Part shown: positions 11,063 to 23,404 of the stretch, in pieces
Numbering within the stretch: position 1 is the first letter of the stretch
Layout: each line of letters starts with the position of its first letter
DNA from: Sinohyriopsis cumingii
Taxonomy: Eukaryota; Mollusca; Bivalvia; Unionida; Unionidae
Length of the DNA stretch: 64,000 nucleotides
Assembly: GCA_028554795.2 (NCBI GenBank)
Contig: CM068827.1
Location: 141,633,251-141,697,250, forward strand
Reading direction: 5' to 3'
Position numbers and translations under genes: made by a program
The notes under the pieces: model-generated
Told to the model about the DNA's origin: nothing
The model's input: the letters and a program-made list of their open reading frames with translations, nothing else
The model's database searches: none

Positions 11063-12486
11063 TTGAGAGAGCTATCTGTGATAAGTGCTGTGTCTGATGT
11101 GTTATGATCTGGGAGAAAAGGCATGTATTTAGTATTTTGGGGTTATTGTGATTTTTCTATCTTCATCTAATTGTTGTGTCATTATTATAATAAATTCCAG
11201 AAATTTTTAATAGTATTTAAACATTTTCAGGCTTTTTTCCCCCCAAATATTAAAATTTCTCACAAATTCCTGCCCCCAATCCTATCTTTTGATATTATTA
11301 GGTGAGGAAACATTTGCTATGTTTCAGAGCCCACTTTACCATGCAAATGTATCAAGATTTTTTCCTCCCTTTCTTCTTCTTTGTGTAGCACTAAAGTATG
11401 GAGTAATAGTGACTTAATTAAACACAGTGATTGTGAATCGAACACAACTCAGTCTATCTTTTTGTACAGCACTTGATCCATAATTTCATCACTTCCATGC
11501 CATTTGTACTCATTGTTATCCGTTACAATATGTGAACAATTGTCTAGCATTTGTTGATTTTATGGCCTGAAACTGCCAGTTACATTCATGTTTGTTTAGC
11601 ATAAATCAGGGAAATAAATAACGTTGTGCATTTTTGGCAGGATAAAATGCACTTTGCTTTTGTAGGGTTTTATTTGAGGCTGTTTTTTCAGAGAAAAGCT
11701 TTGTAAACCAAATTTTTTATTATTTATAATTGCACATTTTTGCCAAGCCTTTGTAACAAGAGTTTAGAATTGCATTATCTGATGCCAAAACTAAAAGTTA
11801 GTAGTTCGTAACATCAGAAAATAACTAATTATCTATTCTTGTCCTCCTTTTTTAGTACTTTGTCACTAAAAGATGGTTACAATTTAGTTCCCATGTTTTT
11901 TCAGTGACTTTTGTTATTATTTTCAATGCTATTTTTAATTAGTCATTTTACTGATTGAAAATCGACTACACACTATGTATCAATGACCGATGTTTCATTA
12001 CAACTGGTTGTGAAGTGAGTAATAAATTTTTAGCTTCATGACTTCATGAATCACGTAAACTGTGAAGTTCAGTTGTTAAATAGCAATTGGAACAGCAGTA
12101 AGAAGTCTGTATGAGTTAAATAAAATGGTAAATAGTATGTATTGCAAATTTGATTAATCAAATTTAGTTTTAAACGTAAACAAATTTTAATCAAACACAA
12201 ACATATCATGAGAACTTTACCATTTGTAAAAATTTGTAAATAAGATTAATTTGTTCTATTTTTGGAATCATAAAAAACATTTGCAAAAAGAACATCAGTA
12301 TTACAAATCTCAGATATATAGTGTTTTTGATAAATATGCTCACACACTAGCTTAGTAGGAACTGCACCATGTCCAATCAAATTGAGATGTTTTATGACCC
12401 CATATTATTGTCCTAGTATTATTTATTCAAGCATACATTATCTGCTTCATAACTGCTTGAGTATACTTTTTTAAATTTATTTTTGC

Positions 12487-12598
12487 TGTTTGTAGTTGAA
12501 TTTTGTATATTCATTGTTGTACATTTATATGCAATGTAAATATGTTTGTAGTTGAATTTTGTATATTCATTGTTGTACATTTATATGCAATGTAAATA
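12487..12598 (+). repeat. 56-bp exact tandem duplication with paired PUF sites
   Basis: Two identical 56-bp copies start at 12487 and 12543 (TGTTTGTAGTTGAATTTTGT at each). Each ends with TGTAAATA (12535-12542 and 12591-12598), the consensus for Pumilio/FBF proteins. The copies are followed about 65 bp later by the AATAAA cleavage signal, so they sit in the distal 3' UTR. Confidence 0.8.
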
Positions 12599-12662
12599 TG
12601 TTGACGTTTCTTTTACAAACAAGAACCTCTTTATATTTATATACACACTGCTGAGAACATTT

Positions 12663-12668
12663 AATAAA
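12663..12668 (+). terminator. Polyadenylation signal AATAAA
   Basis: AATAAA with a GT-rich downstream element within 30 bases, the best candidate end of the upstream transcript. Confidence 0.55.
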
Positions 12669-12690
12669 GCTGTTGTTGATGTATCGTTTG

Positions 12691-13351
12691 TCTTTGTAAT
12701 ATATTTCTTCCTATTCAGCCTGGTTGGCTAGTACTCTCTCACTTTCTTGTGTGCACACACACAGATACACACACACAACACACAAATAAAACCACACATA
12801 GGCCCATTTACAGATGAATAGAATAAAACTCTACGATGGTTGTCAAGCTGAAAGTGGTTTAAACTTGATGTACAAAGTACAATATAACTTGTTTTAACTT
12901 GAAATTATCTTTAAAAAAACATTATTTTAAATTTTAAAATTATCTTAACTGTAAACTAAAGAATATGTCTATTATATTAGTAAAATGTGATGCGGAAAGT
13001 AGTATAAATAAAATCCTATGGAGTTGAAGCAAATTTTATATTTACTGATTTCCAAATTGATCTCAATAATGTCAAGATATAATGACTTCAATGTACCAAA
13101 ACTGTAATGGATGCTATATTTACTTAAAATTGTAAATAAAATGACATGCCCAGATATTCAGAGGTGACAGGTCATCTTTAAATGTTGCCAGATACAGCAG
13201 CATTTCCCAGCATTGCTGTATAGTTTTACATCTAACCTAGAAAACATGTATCTGCAGCTCTTGTGAATATATTGATTGTTTATGAAGTACAATCTTATAG
13301 TCCGACTTCACAAGTGAATATTGATTTCTTGATTGAATGCCTTCATATCTG
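12691..13351. other. Intergenic, no gene recognised
   Basis: AT-rich sequence with a short imperfect CA-rich patch (12750-12790). No coding structure seen. Confidence 0.45.
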
Positions 13352-13829
13352 TATATGAGTGGGTTGGTGTGCTGTTCTGGTGTGCAAGAAATTTGGGATG
13401 TTTCTTTTATTATCCCTATATGAGCGGGTCGGTTCACTGTTCTGGTGTGCTTGAAATTTGGGATGTTTTTTTTATTATCCCTGTATGAGTGGGTTGGTGC
13501 GCTGTTCTGATGTGCTAGAAATTTGGGATGTATTTTTTATTATTAACCTTATATGAGTGGGTTGGTACGATGTTCTGATGTGCTAGAAATTTGGGATGTT
13601 TTTTTTTATTATTCCTATATAAGTGGGTTGGTGCGCTGTTCTGATGTGCTAGAACTCTGGGATGTTTTTTTTTATGATCCCTATATGAGTGGGTTGGTGC
13701 GCTGTTCTGATATGCTAAAAATTTGGGATGTTTTTTTATTATCCCTATATGAGTGGGTTGGTGCACTGTTCTGATGTGCTAGAAATTTGGGATGTTTATT
13801 TTTATTATCCCTATATGAGTGGGTTGGTG
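13352..13829. repeat. Minisatellite, ~62-bp unit, ~8 copies
   Basis: Each unit reads TATGAGTGGGTTGGTGCGCT, then GTTCTGATGTGCTAGAAATT, then TGGGATG, a T-tract and ATTATCCC. The variable T-tract changes unit length. Open frames on both strands here are by-products of the array. Confidence 0.9.
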
Positions 13830-15300
13830 GGAAAATATTTTATTGTTCCATTATTAGGCTATCAATAATATTTGCAAGAAGAGGTCTTATTAACAAAGTT
13901 CCCCACCTTTTAATAGACGTGCACCTTTTTACTGTAAAATTATGGGCACTGCCATTTTCAAAGGGAGATAATAGAGACCACTTCAAAATTGTGCAATATT
14001 CAACTTTAAAAACTCCTAGGGACCCAAGTGTGAAATAAGCAGAAAACCAAGCCATTTACAACATAAGCCTATTAGAACTTTCTTTTCTATCTGAAACCTA
14101 GTCGAACAAACAGAAAAATGGGTAACAGCGGTGGAAATTAATAAAAGAGTTGTAAATACCCATTTCTGATCTAGAAGGAAGAGTGCTGAAGATTCTAAAT
14201 ACTGTTACATACATTATTGAAAGCAGCTATTCCAAAGGAAAGGAAAACAATAGTAGTGATTGGTATGGACAAAGTGAACTTCATTAAATATTTGATTCTG
14301 ATGGAAGGGAAACAAATCCACAAAGCAGAAGTCAAAGGGAAACAACGCCAGAAACCAGCTTTGCAATCATTCCAGGTTCCACTCTTTCATATACACCGTT
14401 GAAATAAGCAATATATTCTTTCCCCATATTACACTTTTAATGGGTGCATTTTGATGACGTCACCAAATTTTAATATTCCTTGTGTATTTAATCACTTGTG
14501 CATCAACATTGCACATAAATGACAAATTAAACCATTCCTTGACTATTTGTAAAAAAAAAAAAAAAATCCTTGTTAAACACCTTTTATTGGACTCTGTTGC
14601 TGTTCATTTTTGTCATTGAATGCAATATGTTAGTCAGTACTTGAAGCATCAGAGTATGTCGTTTTTGTTTTAAAATAAATTACCACTTTTGTTGTCTATA
14701 TCTTTTTGAACATGACTAACTTCGATTAAACAAGAATAGTTTGAATACACCAATTTGAATTCAGCTCCAATTACAGTACACGTTTAAGATCTCATAATTT
14801 TACAAAGTCAATTAATAATGAATCAACAAAAACAAAAAAATAGGAGTTACGAAAAGGTTTTATTTAAAAACAAAGCATGGTGACTCGGTAAAGGAAGTAG
14901 ATAATTTAGATTCACCAATAGCAACGGGAAAATATAAGATCGGTCCGAATTTGTTCATATGTTTGAACAGACTGGAGAAATATTGAACATTGTTGAAAAT
15001 CAAAGTATTTCTGCTAGACGTCATTCTGTTGATTTGTTGTTGCATCTAAAGATAATTTTTCAAGCATACAATATTCTTTTGATCTTATACCATTGCAAAT
15101 GATTGACAAAACAACTATATTAAACATATCTTTACTATGATGCTGAAAATCCAGTTACAACCATTTGTAGCAACAGGTAAAGAAAGAGAGAAAGAAAAAA
15201 TACGTTTGCAAATTTTTAAGATACAATTTTCACAGAACTTTTATTTGACATATAGTTACAAGTAAACTTAAACTGCACAAATAAAGGAAACAATCAAAAT
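13830..15300. other. Intergenic, no gene recognised
   Basis: AT-rich sequence. A perfect TGACGTCA palindrome occurs at 14455-14462, far from any recognised promoter. A 15-A run lies near 14551. Confidence 0.4.
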
Positions 15301-15349
15301 TTAATGTTATGGTGATTCCATGTAGCAGTTGTTGTTACGCTTCCATTAT

Positions 15350-17590
15350 TTTTTTTAGCGTCGTTATGTTTGAGGGTCCATCGGAGATCGATTAAAAATG
15401 TGATCGCCAAGTATAATTTGCTCGAAAATATTGCCTTCCTTAGGTGCAAGACGCAAACCGGACATCTAAAAAACTACTCTTTTTACTTATACAACCGTCA
15501 TACAATCATAGAAAATAACTATTTGGGGAATATTCAAATTTCCGGCAATTATTCGTTCTGGGGTTCTAGCTCCACGTTCATATAGAACCATACTACCATA
15601 CTGATTATACCAATGTATGATGTCTCAAACAATCGTTCTTGTCTTCGCTCAAAACATGTTATGCAGACAAGTGCGTCCTTGCTGAATTCGGTGCAACATA
15701 ACCAACAGGTAATGCAACCGCAGTGGACTTGTCGGTGAAATCCATTTCATCGTGTCAGAAACATGCTGTTCCGCTTGGTGATGTTTTTAGCGACCTTTTC
15801 GCGTGCTAATGTCATGATTCAAAATTGGCTTCGAGCTGACATTGGTACATCAGGGTGGTTTCAACTGCTGACTCCTATTAAACCCTAAATAATATTACAT
15901 TTGAGCGTGTGCTGTGGAATGTTAATGCCATAATTTTCAAGCAGATATGTATCAACAGGTGGAACAAAAATCACCTTCCGTGTTAGTATATCCTGTCAGA
16001 CGATCCAACACCCCGTCAGAAAAATCCTCAATCTTATCACCGCAGTCAGAATCTACTCTTAAACACAATCACCAATGACGGTTAAGTACCCTTTGGATAG
16101 GGATTGATCCCTGGAGTTCATCTCTGGCGACTAACATTTTCTTTAGTCTTGTCTCCTGCAATACTGCATATTAATATATATGATTTAGGAAATTATTTAT
16201 CGCTATTGTCATCACAACCCACACGTCTCGATATCCATTTATAATAAACAGATACGATATAAACTCACGTACCTGTAAGATCCATCGATTAGGTGTACCA
16301 AAACCATCTCCGAGAGTAGTGAAAAGAAGTCGACCATGTGCTTTATTATCATCATTTTTTCAGATCTTTCTTTGCTTAATACTCACCTGAAAAAGCCAAG
16401 TGAATTTACTACGCGTGGCTGAGAGGGTGGCTCTGCGATCTTTGCAGTCATGTATTGTTTCACCCCAGCTTCTTCTACATTAATGTAATTCTTGATAAAC
16501 GCAATCAACATACTATAGTCTCTGATTGCCCCATTTTCATTGATTTTATTTTATGATAGCACCGCGCAGCTCCAAATTAACATCTTGAATCACCACGTTA
16601 GACGTTTTAGTTTTCCAGTTTGATCTTGGAAAACCCCAAGTTCTCTCAGGCTGACGTCAACAACAACCTCGCTGGTAAACTCGGTCAAATCCATATTGGT
16701 AGCAAACTTAGATACTCGAAGTCACGTCGGGCATTTCGTCTACTAAAAGTGCACTTTCTAAGGGATAAGGAAATATGAAGAAGCGCGCGTGGTGTTGGTG
16801 AACACTCGAGTGTACTCAACGCTTTAACAACACACTGTCCATATATTGGCCCATCCATCCAAGTTTGCAACTGCGGAGTCGAACGAAACAGTGTTTGTTG
16901 CCCACCGCCTAAGGTGAAATAATCAATAAGTTAAAGTTGTGGTGCAAGCCCGTACGAGTCAAATATAACAGATTTCGAGGGGTTACCTCATACGCCACCA
17001 AATCAATGCCAGGTCCTATTGCTGAATCCAGGTTAACAATCCCGGTTTCATTTGTAAGTAGGACCATCGATGCAAATTCATCCGCATAAAACACATCAGA
17101 AATGCTTAACTGACTTCAACACAGCAAGCAAATCAAAAATGGTTAAAGGTCGCGTGGTCTTTTGCGATTCGTACCAGGTAGTTGACGACCTCTGCCTGAG
17201 AGTATTCTGGAGTCGTCCTCGTTAGTCGAAGGCCGTTTACTTTTCCTATACGTTTACAAAACGTGATACTGCCTTGAGGAAAGATTATAGCTTATTCTAC
17301 AGACTGCCTTTTTCAAAGTCGTCCCGGATGCAGTTTCGACGGACTGTAACGCGGCTCCTTAGGCTGCCGCAGGCACTACTTGTTTGAGAAACATTTATAA
17401 GTTTCTCACTAACGCGTAAATAATCCTCATTCGACCACCTATATGCGCAAACGACAACATCTTATCAGAGATCAGAGAGAGAATCACATCAATACATTTG
17501 TATCTCAGTCACACGTGCATCAAACAGCATGTCGACCTGGGACTGTTTGTACAGGTCCAAAGGTTCCAACACAAATAATTAATATTTTGC
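15350..17590 (-). pseudogene. Decayed minus-strand coding block I, virus-like
   Basis: Reading the minus strand from right to left gives a series of coding-looking pieces in shifting frames, separated by stops. Examples (from right): MFLKQVVPAAA near 17365-17395; NGLRLTRTTPEYSQAEVVNY near 17180-17240; a piece with GIVNLDSAIGPGIDLVAYEV at 16980-17050; MDLTEFTSEVVVDVSLRELG near 16630-16695; VVIQDVNLELRGAIIK near 16550-16600; GSMVLYERGARTPERIIAGN near 15540-15600. The block is visibly richer in CpG than the DNA on both sides. The pieces look like structural or replication proteins of a large DNA transposon or DNA virus, but I cannot assign a family with confidence. It is clearly non-functional. 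Confidence 0.45.
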
Positions 17591-18460
17591 AAAGTGGCGA
17601 CATTGTTACGGCTCTATAGTCTTAAAATAGTAACAGAAAAGAGCGAAAACCGTCACGTTTTGTAAAATTCAACAAATAATTTATTTCCCTACAATACAAA
17701 AGTGAAAATTTAAAAACAGCTGACAGTATCGTGGATTAAATTCCAAATAGTCCTAAAAGTGCTATCACAACACCAAAAATACAGAATTTCAAATCAATTT
17801 CAGTAGTGTTCCGAATTTATTCCAACTTTGAATGTGCTGATGTGCTAATAGTCTCGAATGTGCGAATATGTCAAATAGTCTTGATGTATCACAATGATAT
17901 AATCCAAAATATACTTGAATGGATTCATAATACTTTCAAAATAGTGGTTTAGTAACAAATTAATGAGCACTTTTGTAATTCCAGTGAATAATTTAAATAA
18001 ATAAATCCTCTCAAATTAAAACTGAACACAACAATAAGACCGATCCCACGTTGGATGATAAGATAGAAATGAGTAATTTTGTTTATCCCACCCTCTATAC
18101 CAAAAAAAAATCAAAACATAAAAACAAAGTCAAGATGAGGGATATTTTCCCATCAAATTCGTTTCCAGAACATTCCAAACTGTAAACAAGGTCATGTATC
18201 TTACTAAAATGTTAGTATAGAACATTTAAAATATCAGGAAGACCAGATTTTTCCAAAGGGGAATAACAATATCCTGAACTCAGATCAAAATAAACATGCT
18301 AACCCCCAAGTCATAATTATCTTAAAATATAACATACAATCATAGACAAATATTGGCTATATTATATGTTGTTGACAAAACAAATGTCACTAGTCAGGTA
18401 GGCCCTTACAGTGTATGATCATGAACAAAAAATAAACACATAATGTAGATATACATTACA
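17588..18460 (+). repeat. Dispersed ~0.85-kb repeat, copy A
   Basis: Begins near GCAAAGTGGCG. Shares ordered landmarks with copies at 18813-19800, 25885-26400 and, inverted, 43790-44590: AGTAACAGAAAA, ACAAATAATTTATTT, GATGTGCTAATAG, ATGAGCACTTTTGTA, TTCCAGTGAATAAT, AACACAACAATAAGACCGAT and TTGTTGACAAAACAAATGTC. Non-coding in all copies. Class unknown. Confidence 0.75.
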
Positions 18461-18812
18461 AAGTCTTTCTGGAAAATCTGCAGAATGGTGCCAGTGTTTT
18501 GGTCTCGACCCAAGAACGACCACAGCTTTTAATATGCACTTGCCAAATTTTTTCGGTGGATTCATGATGACCGTTTAACTGCAGTGAAACCTCAGACACT
18601 CCTAACTGGTCAAATATCACCTTGCTGGGTATGTATTTGCCATGAAAGCTGAACGTGGGCTTCATGCAAGTCTGTGACGAACACGAGAAATGATTGATGA
18701 TGTATCTCCAGTACTCTGCTCATAAATGATAAAAACGTATTTTTGCAACCAAAGAATAGATTATCACGGGCATCTACGATGCTATTTTCGAAAACATAAC
18801 TTTAACATCGGC
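18456..18812 (-). pseudogene. Coding-like fragment between repeat copies A and B
   Basis: An open frame at 18456-18665 on the minus strand contains GKYIPSKVIFDQLGVSEVSL and looks compositionally like coding sequence. It has no recognised domain, a short length and no supported start. It may be another piece of the decayed block interrupted by repeats A and B. Confidence 0.3.
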
Positions 18813-19800
18813 AAAGTGGCGCCAGAATTGCAACATTGCTGCCAGTCTTTCAGTGTAATGTGTTACTACTCTGCGATCTTAAACTAAGTAACAGAAAACA
18901 ACGAAAAAATAATAACTTTTGTAAAATTCAGCAAATATTTTTTTCTCTAGAATATAAATTGAAAATTTGCGAAAGAACTTACAATATTGTGAATTCAATC
19001 CCAAACAGTCAACAAAGCTGTACCGCAACTCCAAATGTATAAAGTTACAAGTCACTTCCAGTTGTATTCCAATTAAATTCCAATATTGAATGTGCATGTA
19101 TTAATGTGCCTCCAATATGCATATGTGCCCGTGGCTTGTATTGTGGCGATGTGCTAACGGTATTTTGATGTATCAGAATAATATAATTAATAAAAATGTT
19201 ATTGTCTGAAATCATTATAATTCTAAATTAATATTCCAGCCCACAAATATTATAGATGAGCACTTTGTATTTCCAGTGAATAATATTTTGAATATATAAT
19301 TCCACCCAAATAAAATATCGAACACAGCAATAAGACTGATTCTACCCCAGCAGCTGTTAAATGCAAGAATGAGTAATTTCTCAAATAAACAAGATTATAC
19401 AAAAAGCTAAGACACAAAGGTATAACTAACTAAAATGAGGGTCCAAAGTTCCTTTTCATGAATATTCTAATATGTGAACAATACAAGATCTGATAATATA
19501 ATTTTAATAATGATAATGGGAAATGTAAGGTACAACAGGTTATTCACTGGGGAATTCCAATGTCTTAGATCCAGTCCCAAATAAATATATTTATATCCAT
19601 TGATAAGGATCCTAATATTTAACTCACACGCATAGAGAAATTTTAACTATGTATAATTTGTTTACAAAATAAAAGTCACTGGTTGAACTTGATTTTGACA
19701 AGGTCAAGTCCAAAATACAATTATACATAACGTGTAATCATGGAGGGAAAAAACAACTAATGAATACAAATTAAATATACATAACAAATGTGACTGTGAG
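18813..19800 (+). repeat. Dispersed ~0.85-kb repeat, copy B
   Basis: Starts with the same GCAAAGTGGCG as copy A, 1,225 bp downstream of it and in the same orientation. It shares GAATGTGCATGTATTAATGTG, ATAGATGAGCACTTTG, CACAGCAATAAGACTGATTC and GACAAGGTCAAGTCCAAAAT with copies A and D. Confidence 0.75.
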
Positions 19801-19929
19801 TTTTGCTCCGAAAATAGCCTTACATCTCTGCAATACCAAAATATATGACTGAGCGGAATCTCGCACCAAAAAGATACTGAGAATTTAAGAATTTGTCATC
19901 GACCAAATGATAATAGAATGGTATTAACA

Positions 19930-22430
19930 GTAAATTATGAGCTCATCTGTTTGTACGAGGGCGGCGCGATCTGTTATGTTGTAGATTGTAGATGAACTGA
20001 ATGTTCGTTGCATACTTATGAAACATCACAGACTGGTTAGCAGACCTTGCATAGTCATCCCTGCATCTGGCGAGTCCGTTAATTGTCATTGAAATAGCAA
20101 CGTTGCTCAAACATGCTACGATTTCCTTTTCCATCGATAAAGTAATGCACGTTGCCAAACAAAGCCATGGTACCGTTGTTGACGGATTCAGTCATGGTAC
20201 CTCGGTCGAAATCGATATTAGCGACAATCGTTTGTACCAGATTTCCGTCAGTTTCTCAGAAGGCCTCTAGCAGGAGAAAATACCGAAACATACCATGCAC
20301 TTGTAATTAAATTCGGCCTTTTATCACCCTTAGCTGATAACGAATAACACCGTAAATAGTTTTTGTTTCAATCTATCATGACAGTACATCCATTTCAAAC
20401 GCGGTTTCGTCAAATAACTTTTCACAACCCATGTTCAGGCTTAATTCACAACCATAATCCACTTTCCGTTACCGCATCTGCATGCATTTAATCAGCTAGA
20501 CTTTGCTGAGTAGCCTCATTGATTATTTTAAAGGCCAATGATGGCATTGTTGTTATCGAAGGAAGTGTGACTATTTGTGGAAGCGTACCCGCTGTTGATA
20601 GTGCTCGAATCATGCTGTCAACGACTCGGGTTGTAACTTGTTTAGCAGTGGGTGCAGGGCGCGAAGACAATACCGCATGTACCTTTGACTCTCCTTTGAA
20701 CAATCCCTGAACAAGATCACCAAGACCATTTCCGTAATATGTCAAGTAAACTGACTTGATCACTCGCACGCATATCACATGTCCACTCACGATTTTCATT
20801 GTATTTAAATGTCAGGTCGTTTTCTAATGTACAGTTATGTTGTTAGTTTCTCCCTGCGGCGATCAATCAATTGCCTTTTACTGGTCCACAAGAATAATAC
20901 AAATGTGTGTTAACCAGGGATTGTGTCATGGAAGATACATATGTGTTATTAGGGCTAACTAAGAGCAAAGTACCCGGGGAAAATTTAGGGAAAACTCAAA
21001 CAATATAAAATCTTGCAACGCTATACTTGATGAACTACAAAGGTCTGCTCGGTAGCTACCAATGATGGCATCACAGCTCAGATTAACCTGGATCGTTGAG
21101 GCGATCTTGACAATGTCCCGACACGATGTGGTCTTCAGGCCCTTTAGATCCTGTGAGTAAGACTCTCTTGTTCTGGAAATTTCCTTAATATCGTCAGGCC
21201 TACTGAGAACTGCCCTCAGCAAAGACTGTGTGATGTTAACCTAATAGTGTAGAAATTCGATCGAGATCGCAGAGCCGAGTATAATCTCATGTTCGTGTAT
21301 GTCAAGTTTAGAAACTTTACCAGCCATCTGTGAAACCCTTCGGCGAGTCTCTTCATTGCTAGTGTCAATGTCGTACATTCCCGTGGGAAGTCCACTAACA
21401 TTCAAAGTACCCTTTTGTCCACCCACAGATGAAAAACACAAACAAATTATTTACTGGAAGGTCCACCAACGGCCATGATTGAATATTAGGGTGACTATAA
21501 TACATGCGCAACGACGCTAGCGTGAACTGGATTGTGAGGTATTGGCCCGAGGTGGTTGGAGTAGATGGAAGCACGTTGAATTCTGGTTTCGTCATGATAA
21601 TGTATTCATCGAGGTGATATTCGAGGTTATATTTGCAACAACATGCTGAACGTTGCACTGATTTCGCGTAACAGGTGAAACACTTCAAAACTCAACGCAG
21701 CCAACAAGAGCTAAACGTTGCACCTTGCTGATGTTCTCGCTTTATTTTGTTGGTTTACCATGTTGATGTGTATAGTTTTCAACTTTAGCACGAAATTTTA
21801 TTCCAACCTTTACCATCTGCAGCACTCAGATCAACCAGCTTCCGAAATACCACCCTCAACAATTTATAATTGATTTGTATTTGTTTTATTTCTGGAATAA
21901 TTCTTTTAATTCATTTTTAAGTAATTTTTCAGTCATCGTGTAAAGAAGAGGAAAGTGCTACATCATTTGTGTAGATTGTTTATAAGCCAATGTCATTAAA
22001 TTTTCAAGGTGTTGTGTCCAACTCTGACTTGTATTCTGGTAGTTGTGGTTGTGGAACATGCAAAAATCATCTTATCAATATGCTTGATATAGATTTTGGT
22101 ACCATCTAAGCCTTGTTTGTTTCCAACAATATGTAAACGTAGAATGGCCTCATATTTTCCCGACAACAGACCAGGCTTCTTTTCTGTACCCATCATCACG
22201 TCGGTGGTTTCCTCGACTCGTTAACTTTCTCCGCAGTTTTGTGCTCGGGTTTGATTAGCGGTACGGACATTTGTTCAAAACCTTCTGTGAGAGGTCTTCC
22301 CGTGCGTATTGTTGGGACATTAACATATCTTCGGCACGATTGCACATAATTAGTCACGGATAAGTTAAAGTTGTTATCACGTATCGTTGCGTCGTCGGTC
22401 AGCAGCCTCTGCGATAGCAATGCAGGCGGA
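19930..22430 (-). pseudogene. Decayed minus-strand coding block II, virus-like
   Basis: Minus-strand pieces from right to left: 22420-22196, ending at a TGA that overlaps the start of the next piece, 22199-21996 (MMGTEKKPGLLSGKYEAILR); 21688-21395; 21441-21241, with GLPTGMYDIDTSNEETRRRV; 21222-20959, which is in the same frame as the previous piece and separated from it by one stop codon at 21241-21243; 20799-20488, with YYGNGLGDLVQGLFKGESK; and 20158-19943. The Gly-rich amphipathic stretch GNGLGDLVQGLFKG resembles the N-terminal region of small membrane-active capsid proteins of adenovirus-like and Polinton-like elements, but this is a weak resemblance. Frameshifts and stops show that it is inactive. 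Confidence 0.4.
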
Positions 22431-22551
22431 TTTCGTCTTTGTTAACATTTCTCGTATTTGTTAAATTGTTTTACATGTTTGCGTCCATTTCAGCACAATA
22501 CTTGGACCGAAGTCAATAGTGATGAAACTATGCAGGTCCTGAATGATCTCC

Positions 22552-23340
22552 ACAAGACAAGACGAGACAAAACAAGACAAGACAAGATTTATTTAGCGTC
22601 GGCATGATTTAAAACAACAATTCAACATAAGTTTTGATATGATGACAGATCCACAGCTATTTTTTTCGAATGGATTGTTCTTTTGAAAATCGGAACTACT
22701 TGAGTTTACTTCAGACGATCATAAAAAATATTAGATTTTATATTTTTAATAATAAGATATGTAATATGGCCCACAAGGATTGGTGCTCTAGCTTTTAACA
22801 ATTTAACAGGAATTTCATCCCCTCCAGTAGCTTTTTTAAAAAAAGATTAAACTTCGTATCATTTTATCCACTTCGGCATGGTTAACTTCCTTAAATTCCA
22901 AAATTGTATATATTTTCCTATTTTTTAGCCATGATATTCTGACAGTTTTAAGGGTCGAAAGGAACATCTTTGCCAATGTTTAGTGCCACATTTACATAAA
23001 ATTTATTGAAGATTTCACATTTTTCTATGTAATTATTAAATTTTTACCCTCGGCAAGAGTGCTCTTATGTTGATCATCCGCACATGTATTAGAAATGTCT
23101 GGCTTAATAGTTGACCAAAAGTTCTTAGATTTAGTGCCCCTGCACATCTCTTAAAAATATATGCTCGCATATGGTTTAGTTTGTTTACCAAATTTGTGTG
23201 CATCATATGGTTATCTCAGGCTTTGCATGATCTGTACCAAGTGTATATTGTAAACAAGGCATAGCTTTCCTTAGTGATCTGTTCATGGAAGGTAATATTG
23301 TTTTTCATCACTATGTCTGTTTATTAGGGCATGTTTGTCT
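22552..23340 (-). mobile_element. LINE fragment (5' reverse transcriptase region) with (AAGAC)n tail
   Basis: On the minus strand, sequence near 22770-22850 reads KKATGGDEIPVKLLKARAPI, the conserved block just before the reverse transcriptase core in CR1/Jockey-type LINEs. Upstream (to about 23330) the frame shows the endonuclease-RT linker, with stops. The catalytic core is missing. The sequence soon reaches a 3' end with AAATAAATCTTGTCTTGTCT and a short (AAGAC)-type tail at 22552-22595, implying an internal deletion. Confidence 0.65.
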
Positions 23341-23404
23341 ATAACATTCATCAGAGCTTCTCAAAATTAACGTAGTCTGAGTTTACAAATTATGAGTCAA
23401 CACT

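Larger units (their letters stand above)
7675..12690 (+). other. Probable 3' UTR of the upstream gene
   Basis: T-rich on the plus strand, without detectable exons, and ending at a good cleavage signal: TTTAATAAAGCTG (AATAAA at 12663) followed by a GT-rich stretch (TGTTGTTGATGTATCGTTTG). A UTR of 5 kb is long but possible. Earlier weaker AATAAA sites could be used instead. Contents include a minisatellite (7852-8034), a 172-bp MITE (10146-10317), and a duplicated segment bearing Pumilio-type TGTAAATA sites (12487-12598). Confidence 0.5.

Noticed and set aside
14455..14462. Third perfect TGACGTCA as a promoter mark
   Set aside because: No gene start or promoter-like surroundings. One copy in a window this size can occur by chance.
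22556..22600. Satellite of AAGAC units
   Set aside because: Short and positioned exactly at the 3' end of a LINE fragment, so it is better read as its tail.
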